Positions 19,231 through 29,311 of a stretch of DNA of 64,000 nucleotides are shown in pieces. Below the pieces are notes generated by a model. That model searched no databases and had not been told where the DNA came from. It saw only the letters and a list, made by a program, of their open reading frames with translations. The DNA is from Argyresthia goedartella. Its lineage: Eukaryota > Arthropoda > Insecta > Lepidoptera > Argyresthiidae. Location of the stretch: positions 41,998,208 to 42,062,207 of the forward strand of contig OX463806.1 in NCBI GenBank assembly GCA_949825045.1, read 5' to 3'. Every line of letters starts with the position of its first letter. Position 1 is the stretch's first letter. The translations under genes were made by a program, and so were the position numbers.

Positions 19231-19344
19231 GCATAATGGCAACAGGAGTTCATGAGAAAAAGTTGTTCATATTAATGGGTAATATCAGTCCCTAAAAAGT
19301 CCCTAAAAAGTGGTCAGCTAATTAAAAGGCCCCCTTTATTTACT

Positions 19345-19895
19345 TTTTAGGGTTCCGTATCCGAAGGGTGCCAAACGGGACCCTATTGCCTCCTCTGTCC
19401 GTCTGTCCGTCCGACACCGGGCTCTATCGGATCAACCGAAATAGGTAGAGAGCTGAAATTTTCACAAAATGTGCATTTCTGTTGCCGCAATTGCAACAAA
19501 TAACGAAAAATTCCGATTTACAAGAATTAAAAGAAGTACCCATAGAAGAAATTATTGGTATGGCCATTTTCTTAGCCATTTTGTTTTATTTGTTTATCGG
19601 TGGGAAATGGACTCTCCCGATCTTATCGGAACAGATTTTTAATTGCAGGTATTGAGTTTTGTGCTTAATTATTTGTCATTATAGAGCTCATTCGAATTAT
19701 CATAAATATTTTTCAATGTTTCGATGTACGGCCTTGAATGTAGTCCTATCTAGTATTTAATATGTTATTATTAAAATTAAATAGATATTATGTACTCGTA
19801 CAAAAGACCGTTGTTTTACGTTTTTCAGTGTACAATGATATAGAACCCTTCATGTGCGGGTAAGATGTCCTACTCGCACTTGACCGGTTTTATTT
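19345..19895 (+). mobile_element. Dispersed repeat 'X', long copy
   Basis: Begins TTTTTAGGGTTCCGTATCCG, has TGTCCGTCTGTCCGTCC and GCTGAAATTTTCACA blocks, and ends GCGGGTAAGATGTCCTACTC and ACTTGACCGGTTTTATTTT. It aligns throughout with the copy at 50297-50940, including GTATGGCCATTTT.TTAGCCA. No protein coding is visible. Confidence 0.8.
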
Positions 19896-20430
19896 TCTGT
19901 TGATATTGACATATAATATAATGTATTCAAACATGCGTAGGATATAAAAGGACAAGAATGTCTTCATAGCATATACTTTTTCAGGATTTGGGACGAGTTT
20001 CCTGGCGAGTGGGATGAATAGCGCTTTGAATCTTCAAAGGGGATTTGTGAAAAAACCAGCGTGGACGGCATTACTCACTATGATTTACTATTTAGGGTTT
20101 ACCTTGACAATACCTGAACCTGGTTATGAGACAGCGAGATTTTGAATTTCATGCCATGCCATGCCAGGCGCACGACAACATACTAAAAAGTCTGAGATAT
20201 ATATGCGTTTGCGCCGTTTGCCTTTTTTGTGTTTATATAAACTGTTATTTTAATATATAGTAAAAACAACTTTATTTAGTTTAAATATAAAAAAAAAACT
20301 TTGTAGGTTTGCCGGTTTAGGCAATTTCTGACGACTACCTTCGGGAGACGTAATAAAAGGCTTGGAATATGCACAAATACTATCTAACTTTATTATTATA
20401 AATACTTGGTTTATATACTAATTGATATGA
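19896..20430. other. Unassigned region
   Basis: No coding or repeat structure identified. Confidence 0.4.
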
Positions 20431-20435
20431 GATCT

Positions 20436-20464
20436 TACCACGTACCTAGATTAGGTACGTGGTA
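20436..20464. repeat. Perfect palindrome, 13-bp arms, 3-nt loop
   Basis: TACCACGTACCTA at 20436-20448, GAT at 20449-20451, then the exact reverse complement at 20452-20464. Confidence 0.95.
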
Positions 20465-21235
20465 TGATAAATCCATTATCTGTGATGGCTGACGCGTACC
20501 TGGGATAAAACTCAAATATACCGGGCGCCACGACTAAAGAGCTTTGTCCTTGAATGCGCAGTAGTCACTTTTCACAAGTGTTTGGCGCGGGGAAGTGAGG
20601 AGCGACGGGGGCGGTAGTCAGCGCCGGCACCTGATTCGTTGATCAGTCGCTTCCCGATGCCCGCACCGAAAGCACGTCTCGAAGCTTCTTGAGTACAGTC
20701 GCATACAATATTACCCAACGTTATCTTTCGCCCCGGTCGAATTACAAATTATTAGTCAGCGGGAAGAAAAGAGTGTGCAGGACTATTACTACAAGTATCT
20801 ATATTCACTAGGCCCTAGTGACTAGGGGCATTCTATGCTAAGGGGTTATTTATATATAGGTTTCAACCTTGACGTTAACAAATGTTGTCAATAGAGAGTA
20901 CCTATAGTTTATTTGACACAAAGTCCATTATTTACATCGGCTAATATCCCAATCAACAAAATATCAAACAGAGAAAAAATAGAAGTGAAGAAAGTCCTGA
21001 ACACTCATTCCTTCACACTAACCCTAAAAACGCACTTCGGAATTATGCCGCGACTGTACACATGCGCAGTAATCCCCGCCAGTTTCTCCGAGAGCTCTTT
21101 ATTACGTGTGAACGTGAGGTACCGAATCTGCCGGCACAGTAGGCATACAAACTCTTAGCGGAGATTGAAAAAAAAAGTAAATTAAAAAGCACTTGTGCGT
21201 GTTAAGCTCAATTATGAAAATGTCATCATAGATGA
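20465..21235. other. Unassigned region with a short oligo-A element end
   Basis: No domain is recognisable in the small open readings here. CTCTTAGCGGAGATTG followed by an A9 run occurs at about 21147-21172 and recurs in reverse next to the poly-T tract at 24165, so a small poly-A-tailed retroposon may end here. Confidence 0.4.
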
Positions 21236-21238
21236 CGC

Positions 21239-21504
21239 CAAGGGCACAATTCCGGTACACAATGACAGCTCCATGACAATTACATGACGATTACGGTCAA
21301 CTTTAGATATCCAATTTTTGGCGTTCGGAGAATATTTGTTAGGAAGTTATGGTAAAAATGAAGGTTATTGGTAAGCACAACAATTAAGTTAATCAACAAA
21401 GGGAATCGGATAACAAAATCCTGAGATATTGGATATCTAAAGTTGACCGTAATCGTCATGTAATGGTCATTGGGCTGTAATTGGGTACCGGAATTGGGCC
21501 CCAG
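21239..21504. mobile_element. MITE with about 70-bp terminal inverted repeats
   Basis: The left end (GGGCACAATTCCGGTAC, then ACATGACGATTACGGTCAAC and TTTAGATATCCAAT, about 21241-21313) is repeated in reverse at about 21428-21503 (ATTGGATATCTAAAGTTGAC to GGTACCGGAATTGGGCCCC). The short interior has no coding. It is a non-autonomous DNA transposon candidate. The target duplication is not clear. Confidence 0.85.
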
Positions 21505-21587
21505 ATCTCTAGAAGTTAAGGACCCACTATCAACTTAGGCCTAACGTGGTAGCGTAACATCAAATAATCACGCCATATTCATAAGGC

Positions 21588-22532
21588 CAAGGATCAATTA
21601 TCGGCCCTACAGAGTACCTACTTTACGTAAACGATATGTGTAATATCTTCCAACAGGGCTCGGTATATCAGTTTGCAGATGATACCTGCCTGCTAGTGGC
21701 TGATAGTGACATTTTACAAGCGCAAAAGGTCATGCAGAACAACTTCAACTCATTATGCAAGTGGGCACACGACATTAGTCTCGTATTAAATGCGCAAAAA
21801 ACAAAAATTGTTCACATTCATTCTCCTTACCTTAAATCACATGTTACGCCATACGTAGTAGCCCATGAGCATCAGTGTTTCCATGACAATCACATTCATT
21901 GTAAATGTAACAACTTAGAACTTGTACCGCAACATATGTACCTAGGTCTTATTATTGACAACAAATTTAGCTGGAAATCGCATACAAACCATATTTGTAA
22001 CAAATTAAGAACAATAACATGTAAACTTTCAATTTTAAAATACAAGCTGCCGTATCAGATAATAAGAATGATGTACATGTCACTTGCTGATTCATTGATC
22101 GGATATGGTATAAGTAGTTATGGGCGAACCTTTACATCTAATATTCAGCTAATGTATAACATCCAACTTAGATTATTAAAATTAATTGTTCCTTCACGAA
22201 TCAAAATTCAGTATGAAGGTGACGATGCAGGCTTATTTCATTATTGTAAAGTAATTAGTGTCTACAATAAAATTAAAATAGCAACTATTTTTGAAGAATT
22301 TTGTAATGAAAAAAGATTAAAACGCAGAAGTCGGCCTGCACAGTTACGAAAACTGAATTACCTCACAAGGTACGCGCTACCGCATTATAATAACTATTAT
22401 GGAAAAAGAACAGGGGAATATACGTTATCAAACTCACTAAACGAGTTACCTGCAGAAGTGCTAGATAGTCTAGATATCAATAAAAATAAAGTTAAACAGA
22501 TCCTAAAACAACACTACCTAAATGTCGGTTGA
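21588..22532 (+). CDS. LINE reverse transcriptase, C-terminal half
   Basis: An uninterrupted reading starts in palm B (QGSIIGPTEYLLYVNDM, about 21590) and passes through palm C VYQFADDTCLLV (double Asp intact). Palm D is DISLVLNAQKTKIVHI and the thumb block is YLGLIIDNKFSWKSHT. The tail contains GYGISSYGRTF and ends QILKQHYLNVG with a TGA at 22530. The first ATG is at 21636, but the homology begins before it, so the copy is truncated rather than a complete gene. The C-terminal tail lacks RNase H. Its intact frame suggests a fairly young insertion. Confidence 0.85.
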   Translation, partial: QGSIIGPTEYLLYVNDMCNIFQQGSVYQFADDTCLLVADSDILQAQKVMQNNFNSLCKWAHDISLVLNAQKTKIVHIHSPYLKSHVTPYVVAHEHQCFHDNHIHCKCNNLELVPQHMYLGLIIDNKFSWKSHTNHICNKLRTITCKLSILKYKLPYQIIRMMYMSLADSLIGYGISSYGRTFTSNIQLMYNIQLRLLKLIVPSRIKIQYEGDDAGLFHYCKVISVYNKIKIATIFEEFCNEKRLKRRSRPAQLRKLNYLTRYALPHYNNYYGKRTGEYTLSNSLNELPAEVLDSLDINKNKVKQILKQHYLNVG

Positions 22533-22787
22533 TAAAGTTTATGTACATATATGAGAGTAATGTAAGGAACTAGAAAGGGGTATTGCGAGGATGAATCTTG
22601 GTACTCAGTATTAGGATCCATTGTCGCATGGCTACTATCTATATAAGTGTTATTTTTATTTTTGTGTTATCTGTGTTTATAGCGATTTAGCTACCCCCAT
22701 ATAAACCTGACGGTTTGCGAGGGGTATCTTGAAAATGTAAAATTGTAATTGTTCTTGTGGAAGTGAATAAAAAAAAAAAAAAAAAAA
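21588..22787 (+). mobile_element. 5'-truncated LINE with poly-A tail
   Basis: The copy begins inside RT palm B, contains an intact RT C-terminal ORF (to 22532), a short 3' UTR with CCTGACGGTTTGCGAGGGGT, and ends in a 19-base A run (22769-22787). A poly-A end separates it from the TTTGAC-tailed family elsewhere in the window. It is a typical 5'-truncated insertion. Confidence 0.85.
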
Positions 22788-23115
22788 CGAGTGGCAGAGG
22801 CACAATTGCGTTGTTCAACCAATTAATCGATAATCCACTTTGCTGACAGGAGACTAGCCCATCGCAGCGATTGGGATATGAAGGGTAGTAACTACTTACC
22901 TGGATAATAGATAAAGTTTCTGTGAGTATGCCGGCACTCCTCGTGCCTATTGGAGCCTGCTAGTGCGATGCATGTTAAGACGACCATCAGCTTCCGCAAC
23001 CTCATCTTCCTCATTGTGACTGAGGAATACGGAACAGCTCCGGTAGCACTGGACTGCAACAAAAAAAACCCTCATTAAAGTTATTTTTGTTCGGGCACAA
23101 ACATTGACCAAGCAG
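22788..23115. other. Unassigned region
   Basis: No identifiable feature. Confidence 0.4.
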
Positions 23116-23119
23116 CCTT

Positions 23120-23601
23120 GGATCCCTCTCTCTTTTTATCTTTAGATATAAGCTCGTCTTTGCGCATATGTTATTTAACCTCCGACGACCAAAAAAGGGG
23201 TGTTATAATCTGTGTGTATGTCTTTTTGTGGCATTCTAGAGCTCAAACGGGTAGATGTATTTTGATGTTGTTTTTTGTAAATGATAGTATATTTCCCTGC
23301 GATAATTCTCAGCTATGATTTATCGAAATCGGATCAGTATTTCGAAACTTATTAGCTTATCAAGGACACAAGTCAACCAAATTTTAGACATTTTAACCCC
23401 AGACGGCGAAAAATTTGAGTTTTTTTATAGGTTTGAGGCGTACTACGCGATGTACATCTGCCTGTGTGTGTGTGTGTGCGAGGGTGCATGTATGAGGATG
23501 TGTCTGTGTATGTGTCTATCTGTGGCACCCTAGCGCTCAAACGGGTGGACGGATATTGGTGATGAAAAGGAGGATTGTTATTAGTTGAAAGTCTACGTCT
23601 C

Positions 23602-23639
<38 letters not shown>

Positions 23640-23800
23640 ATATTAGTGATGCGGTACAAGTCAGAGACGACGAAAAATAGGGGTGTTTGGCATAGGCGCT
23701 CAAACGAGTGGACGGATTTTGGTGATGCTGCACACAAGTCAGAAAAAATGTATTTCTGAGACACAGATTGACTTCCACATTTTAATCTTTGTAACTCTGC
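23120..23800. repeat. Dispersed repeat cluster with TG microsatellites
   Basis: Three successive blocks share GCTCAAACG(G/A)GT(A/G)GA and TTTTGGTGAT-like words (about 23240, 23528 and 23697). GT-rich tracts lie at 23463-23480 and 23601-23640. This resembles the lepidopteran repeat in which 'gctcaaacgggtggacggattttg' follows a TGTGTG tract. No real coding. Confidence 0.6.
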
Positions 23801-24124
23801 CAAAGCCGATTTGTCATGGGGAATATTGAACAGTGTTCTCTTATTTAGTTCACGAATTGCATCACCTTGTATTTTTTTACGCGACTTAGAGCTACCTAAG
23901 CTTGACCTTTTGCAAATAATTTACTACCCAGATATACGACAGCTTTTTCTTCTGTAATTTCTTGCAATTCATTGAGTCGGGGTTTTTTTTTTTTTAATTT
24001 ATAGTTATGTGTAACGTTTTACTATTTTTAACACACTTGCTCGTAAAGTGACTCTATATGTCAACGCATTCAAAATGGAGCTTATTACGCACGTGTGATT
24101 TTTACTTTACATTTCCACACTAGT

Positions 24125-24126
<2 letters not shown>

Positions 24127-24165
<39 letters not shown>
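24127..24165 (-). repeat. 39-base poly-T tract: poly-A tail of a minus-strand retroposon
   Basis: An unbroken run of 39 T is followed by CAATCTCCGCTAAGAG. The reverse complement of that flank (CTCTTAGCGGAGATTG plus A-run) is at about 21147-21172, so both may be 3' ends of one short retroposon family. Confidence 0.75.
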
Positions 24166-24319
24166 CAATCTCCGCTAAGAGTTTTTATGCAATTTGTTAT
24201 CGTTATTTCATTAAAGATTTAATTTTGATATATATTAATAGTACAGTTTATATCAACACAAAAAAGGCGAAATTCGCAAATCCGTATGTATCTCCGATTT
24301 TGTAATATTTTATTAATAC

Positions 24320-24782
24320 CTCTGAGAGTAATTTATACCCAAGTTTGCAAGTCCGAAATTCCAGTGCTGCTCCCGTGGTGCTCGAAAAGCTGCGAAATTC
24401 TGGTAATAGCTGGCTTAACCCCTCCTTTCCCCTAATGGGGGAAACTTTCGATTAAAACTTTAGTTAACTGCGTCTTATATCCATAAACTACCTCCTTGCG
24501 AAGTAACAGCTCCATAAGTCTAGTAGTTTTTTTTTTGTCGATACAAAGTTTACCCCCTATCCCCTCTTTAGCGGAGGGAAATTTCAAAATAATTTGCTTA
24601 GTGGACGTTCATAGCTTTGAACTGCCTAGCAGAAAAAATTCCTTCCAACCTAATAACGATTTCTTAAGGCAGTTTTCACGTGGAAAACACTGCAGTAAGT
24701 GCCAGGATTTCACAGTTTTTCTGGCACCAGCGTAGCACAGAGTTTTCAGGTTTGCAAACTTGGGTATAACTTACTCAAAGGG
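24320..24782. repeat. Foldback/MITE-like element with 'ACCCAAGTTTGCAA' ends
   Basis: TTATACCCAAGTTTGCAAGT (24333) is inverted as TTTGCAAACTTGGGTATAA (about 24752). The interior shows two diverged direct units around CCTTTCCCCTAATGGGGGAA and CTATCCCCTCTTTAGCGGAG. Confidence 0.65.
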
Positions 24783-24840
24783 GTACCGACATATCAAAAA
24801 TACATACATGATCGTTTGCTATGTCCGATGTTTTTATATA

Positions 24841-25404
24841 CTGTACTAAGGTAAAAGGCCCTATTACCGTGGGCTTTGACGACATTGGAAAGAAATAAGC
24901 TTATTTGTTGAAAACATATTTTTTGGCCAGATTTGACGTTATATTTGATATTACTTCTTAGACTGTTTCTTTTTGAGAGATATATTATTAAAAATAAAAA
25001 TAAACTGTTAAGCAGATTTGCTCTATTACCGGGATATAAAAAAAGTTGGAGCTTTTTGTCGCAAAAGTATGTCCTAATACCGAGGGTGAGAAACTGAACA
25101 TGATGTGGTTACATAAAGTGAATTATATTCTGCGAATGTAAGTTATTCCCTGTGTTAAACCGTATTGCAACATGAGCACGATATAGTTCAAATAAAAGTT
25201 GTTAGTTAAAAAAAAATAGTAACCCGTGAGATCTCAGATTACACATATATATAACATTGGTTTTCTTTTTAATAACTTTTTGTAACGGAACCCTAAATCA
25301 GGAATGATATACATCAGTAAAAGGTTCTATAAAGCTCCTCTTTCCGAGGCATACCCACAGCAGTAGGCGCTCATAGAGCCTATTACCGTAGTACAGAAAA
25401 CTCC
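24841..25404. mobile_element. MITE-like element, CTGTACTAmGGTAAwAGG ends
   Basis: The left end CTGTACTAAGGTAAAAGGCC, continuing CTATTACC, is matched in reverse at 25377-25402 (TAGAGCCTATTACCGTAGTA then CAG). The interior (about 510 bp) has no long ORF, but 'ATTACCG' and 'TAATACCG' motifs recur. It is a candidate non-autonomous DNA transposon. Confidence 0.65.
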
Positions 25405-25627
25405 TGCCTCGGTGACAGGTGTTTTACAGATACATTTAATTCCTAATTCCCACACATCAAAAAGTCGACACATAAATAATGTAGTCGAACAACAACAATA
25501 AAATAAGACTTATAGTGCCTAAAACATACCACGGAGATTGGTTTTTATAATGTGAGATTCAATATTATTTCAAACAAACTTAAAATTTAAAAATAGGATA
25601 TTATATACTGTAAGTTGTTAGTATATT

Positions 25628-25789
25628 CTAACGTCCTTATTCATAAAACTTATCAAACCTATGAAAGCTAAAATGTGCTTTGTCCTTTTCTCACAAACAC
25701 AAATTGCAAAGTGACAGACAAAGACAAGCGAATTATAACGGCATTATAGTTAAAATAGGTTTATTAGACGTTTATGAATAAGGCGGTAA
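25628..25789. mobile_element. Short MITE, 'TTATTCATAAA' inverted ends
   Basis: TAACGTCCTTATTCATAAA at 25628 is inverted at 25771-25789 (TTTATGAATAAGGCGGTA). Length is about 160 bp, with a possible TA flank on each side. This 'cgccttattcataaa' MITE is familiar from lepidopteran genomes. Confidence 0.75.
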
Positions 25790-25794
25790 GTATA

Positions 25795-26445
25795 TAAGTA
25801 AAAAGTATAATACTGAATTTCGGTAATAACGTTGGTAACGCGGTTTTTGGTACAACCTCTAAAGTGTATGTCCCATCACCGGGGTATGTACAAGACTTTT
25901 ATATACTCCTCGGTCGTCCAAACTTTGCTGTGAGCAGACGTGTGATCAGTGCTCCTTAGGATTTTATAAAATGTCATTAATCACGGGATTCAACTATAAT
26001 TTGTTAAAGCTTTATTTAGCCTTCGGCCAATTCTGATGTGCGCGCCTGGCGGGCATCCTGGGCAACATCGTGTTGACCTCGCTCGCAGTGAAGTGAAAGG
26101 CCGGCCGATCCACTAGACCCCCGCCACCCTCGGGGAAAAGAGGCGGCTGCGATAATTCGACCTCGTTCCCGAAAGAAGTGCATGCGTCGAACTTGACGAC
26201 GTCATGTGCTACGCCGCGGCTGAAGTCATCGTGCTACGCCCACAGCTTGTTGCAGCGCTACGCGTCCTCGCGATAAAGTTTAGTTACTCTCAGTTATTTG
26301 CACTCTTACCGTGTTACCACAAAAAATATTAAACAGCGTTTAACCCAAAACAAACGTCAAATCACATTCACTTTTGTTTTTAAACAAGTATTGAACAGGA
26401 GTTTATTTTTTGTGGTAAGGCCCATTATGTCCATGCCCCGTACGC
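25795..26445. other. Unassigned region
   Basis: A GC-rich patch (26040-26280) contains GTGCTACGCC twice (26208, 26231) but no recognisable domain. Confidence 0.4.
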
Positions 26446-26449
26446 ATCT

Positions 26450-27014
26450 TCTGAAAAGCCCGTGGGATAAAACGCTGGGCCGCGTTGTGCCCCACAGGCT
26501 TTCAGAATTTCGAACCAATTGAAAAGCCAGAGCGCTACAGCGCGACGCTGCCTTGTACCACACGGGGGTTTTCAGTGCTCACATTAACAATTCATGGTCT
26601 GAGTAGCCTGTGGGGTTCAACGCCTGCGGCGTGATGTCCCTCTGGCTTTTCGTGAATTAGATTCTAGTTTAAAAACCTGAGCGCAATAACGCTACAACGC
26701 ACTTATGTATTTCCTAATTTTGGTTATTAAAAATTTACACTTCTTATAGTTCAAGTAACGACAAAAAATCATGTCAGTTATTGTTTTTTGCCGTTTAGAG
26801 CCAAATTGCCATTTAGAGCCAAATTGGTTGCTACAGGTCCATTGCTGTTCAAAATTAAAGTTAGATTATGTTAGGTCGGAGACGACTCCATGTAGTTTCA
26901 CAGATTCTTATTGGTTGTTTATTTGGCATTTTTTTCGACCAGTTTCTCATCATCAAATTCTGAAAAGCCCATGGGGCACACCGCGGCCCAGCGTTGTACC
27001 TCACGGGATTTTCA
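26450..27014. repeat. Cluster of four GC-rich hairpin repeats (about 56 bp each)
   Basis: Units at 26450-26506, 26519-26575, 26598-26653 and 26959-27014 share a plan. Each has a left arm like TCTGAAAAGCCCGTGGG, a core with inverted CGC/GCG words (AACGC...GCGTT), then TTGTRCC and a right arm like CCCACAGGCTTTCAGA. Arms within a unit pair with each other. Sequence differs between units, while arm pairing is partly kept. No known family is recognised. Confidence 0.7.
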
Positions 27015-27024
27015 AAAGAGGCGC

Positions 27025-27720
27025 CCCATACACCACTACATAGAGGATTCTCAGCGTCTGAGTCGGACATCCGCAAACTATCTTCGATGGAGGATGGCTC
27101 CATTACCACTCTGGGTATCTCTCTAGATAAACGCCGACGTTTGCCTGATAACGACCAAGATCATATGTCCTTCAAAATCGAGATAAGGGTGATGTTTCAG
27201 ACATCCCTTTTATAGCAAAACATAAGAATGAAATGAAATGAAATAAAACATAAGAGGTCGGACACATCCTCAATTTCCGTTACAAAAACGCAAAGTGATC
27301 ATTCCACAGCAGCATTCTCTGACCAGCTGAGTAGTATGTAGACTAAAATTACCCAACTAGAAGATGACTGCCTGCTTCTGTTGAATCAGGTCAACTTCAT
27401 TAAGGAAAAAAATACTAATGACCGACAAGATACGACAAACCATCGCAGATTGGCCAAAAAGTGGAAGAAATTCAACAGTACTCCCGTTCTTCCTCTGTTG
27501 AAATCGGCAATGTACCTGAGGTTTGCAATAAAGAAACAACTGATGATCTCATCTTTTGAACGAAGCACCGCTAAGGCTACGTTGAGATTGAGTCAAAAGA
27601 TAATCGCGCTGTATATCGCCTATATGGTAAACTCGGTACCAAAAGAGGGATCCTGGTTGAATTAGTTTCGGTGGCCCTCAAAAATAAGATCTTGCCTTCT
27701 ATTCGATCTTTCAATTAGGG
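27025..27720 (+). pseudogene. LINE ORF1 relic with coiled coil and FP-like domain
   Basis: The plus strand carries a decayed ORF1: a serine-rich start (SDIRKLSSMEDGSITTLGIS, about 27060), a heptad-like coiled-coil stretch (ITQLEDDCLLLLNQVNFIKE, about 27350) and then VEEIQQYSRSSSVEIGNVPE (about 27462). The end is YRLYGKLGTKRG and ILVELVSVALKNKIL, stopping at TAG near 27716. That second part matches the domain of insect LINE ORF1 proteins that is related to the baculovirus FP protein fold. Stops near 27250 and 27528 and a frame change near 27560 break it. ORF1 would act in RNA binding. No ORF2 of this copy follows. Confidence 0.6.
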
Positions 27721-27826
27721 GAAAGTTTCAAGGTTCAAGGTTCATTTTTTTTATTGAATATAAATTAATAAATTATCTTATTCAACGTCAAAATTATACT
27801 TACTTATTTTTTTATTTTTTTTTATT

Positions 27827-27975
27827 TAGCCATTAAGGTCAAATGCTGCTGGGCAAAGGCCTCCTCCTCTTTCGTCCACACTTCCCTGGTCTGTGCCACC
27901 TCCGGCCACCCCGGCAAAAACTTGTCGAGGTCGTCCCGCCATCTCCGTTTAGGCCTGCCTCTACGCCGGTATCCT
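27827..27975 (-). pseudogene. RTE-type LINE ORF C-terminus
   Basis: On the minus strand, a 49-codon reading encodes RRRGRPKRRWRDDLDKFLPG, WPEVAQTREVWTKEEEAFAQ and a final QHLTLMAK with its stop. The pattern 'RGRPk.rW.Ddl......W...AqdR..W....eafvqqw' is the C-terminus of RTE-clade LINEs. A T-rich 3' tail lies at lower coordinates (27800-27826). The upstream RT is missing, so it is a strongly 5'-truncated copy. Confidence 0.8.
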
Positions 27976-28230
27976 TATAAGTAAGTAAATTTGTTTATAT
28001 AAAAAAAGACTACACCGTTTCGGAAGGTGTGCCTCGGGGTTAAGAAGAAACGGCTGGAAACTCCCCCATACCTTCCTTTTTTTTAAAGTGAAACTCAAAA
28101 AAAACTCAAAACGTTTATTCTGTAAATAGGCCACAAGGGCACTTTCACAGTGACTACAACAGGTACTGGTTTCGGTCTAAGGAAATTCGCCGGCGAGTGA
28201 TGGACTTGATCCATCGCCCCTCGTCGAATT
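27976..28230. other. Repeat-like spacer
   Basis: CCGTTTCGGAAGGTGTGCCT and AAGAAACGGCTGGAAACTCC are words I associate with lepidopteran dispersed repeats. No coding. Confidence 0.35.
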
Positions 28231-28234
28231 TCTG

Positions 28235-28680
28235 TGCGTTGAGATGGTATGGACCATGCAGTTTTGTCATCTAAGTATTCCTTAATACTATAATAGGACT
28301 TTCTTATCAGCTCATTTTTAACATAGTTTTTTAACCTCTTTTCAGAAAGGAAAATGATTCCTGTGGTATTTTATTTTAGAAGCGAAATCAGTGCCCCATG
28401 GATGATGTGCCTACTTTACTTAGCCTAAATAATGGAAGTGCTAACCAATTTAATTTCTAGTGTTAATTGTTAATAGCCATACGGCTATCACCTACAGTTT
28501 TAAATAAAGCTATGTTTTTTCTTACATGCATGATATTCTCGTATATATATTGACAGGTAACCGTAAGTATATTAATTTCTTTGAATTTTCCTCTTAATGA
28601 TTCTCTAGCATCTAATTGGTATATCGCCCTAAAGAGATCCTTTACAAATTTTACTCTGAGGTAATCGCTTTGCCGATCGT
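28235..28680 (-). pseudogene. CR1/Jockey-like RT C-terminal relic
   Basis: The minus strand reads FRAIYQLDARESLRGKFKEI and INILTVTCQYIYENIMHVRK, then, after a break, YYSIKEYLDDKTAWS near 28285. This matches, block for block, the C-terminal tail of the LINE at 6794-11067 (RAIYNLKRTDSLRELFKEID and YYNVQDHLNDRTVWG), but with enough difference to be another subfamily. The reading is broken near 28460. Confidence 0.75.
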
Positions 28681-28710
28681 CACAATCCCGATTTACATCA
28701 ACGAACACCT

Positions 28711-29311
28711 GTTATTCAACACTAAAATGCTGTTTTCAAAACACGTGAATTCTTGAAGCGGAGCAATTAGTAGTATTGCTGGACAAGGAAAGGGAGAATA
28801 TATCGTCATTAAATCTGAAAAATGTCTGGAAAATCTGGAAAACAAAATTTTACTACACACAGGTCGTACTAACCCTGAATTCCCGTGTGATATTTTTTCC
28901 TTCATAGCACATAGCAGCAAATTTCGTATTTTATTCGTACTGTGTCAGTTTCCACTATGTACAATCGAACCAACTGAATCATGACCCATTTGCCTGATAA
29001 TTCGTTTGAAACTTTCAAACTTTTAAGATCTATCGTAATGTCAGTGTCTAATCAAATGATAACAAGTTCGTTACCAAGGAAATAAACCTTCAAGCGAATT
29101 TCGACCTACTTGCATTTAAGGGGTTTAGCAAAATAAGCTTATGGTGGGTCTTGATTCAGATGGTTCGATAGTACCTATTTACTCCAAAATATATTTTGCC
29201 AAATTGCCCAACACCACCTTACTAAATCGCACGCCAAAACAATTGATTATCATTGATACTTAAGTACTAAGTACCAATACCAAACCATTATGCCACAATC
29301 CATTATTCTAA
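28711..29311. other. Unassigned region
   Basis: No identifiable feature. Confidence 0.4.

Noticed and set aside
23315..23803. Small cysteine/histidine-repeat peptides
   Set aside because: They are translations of TG/CA microsatellites.
24123..24305. A protein starting with a long phenylalanine run
   Set aside because: It is the poly-T tract in translation.
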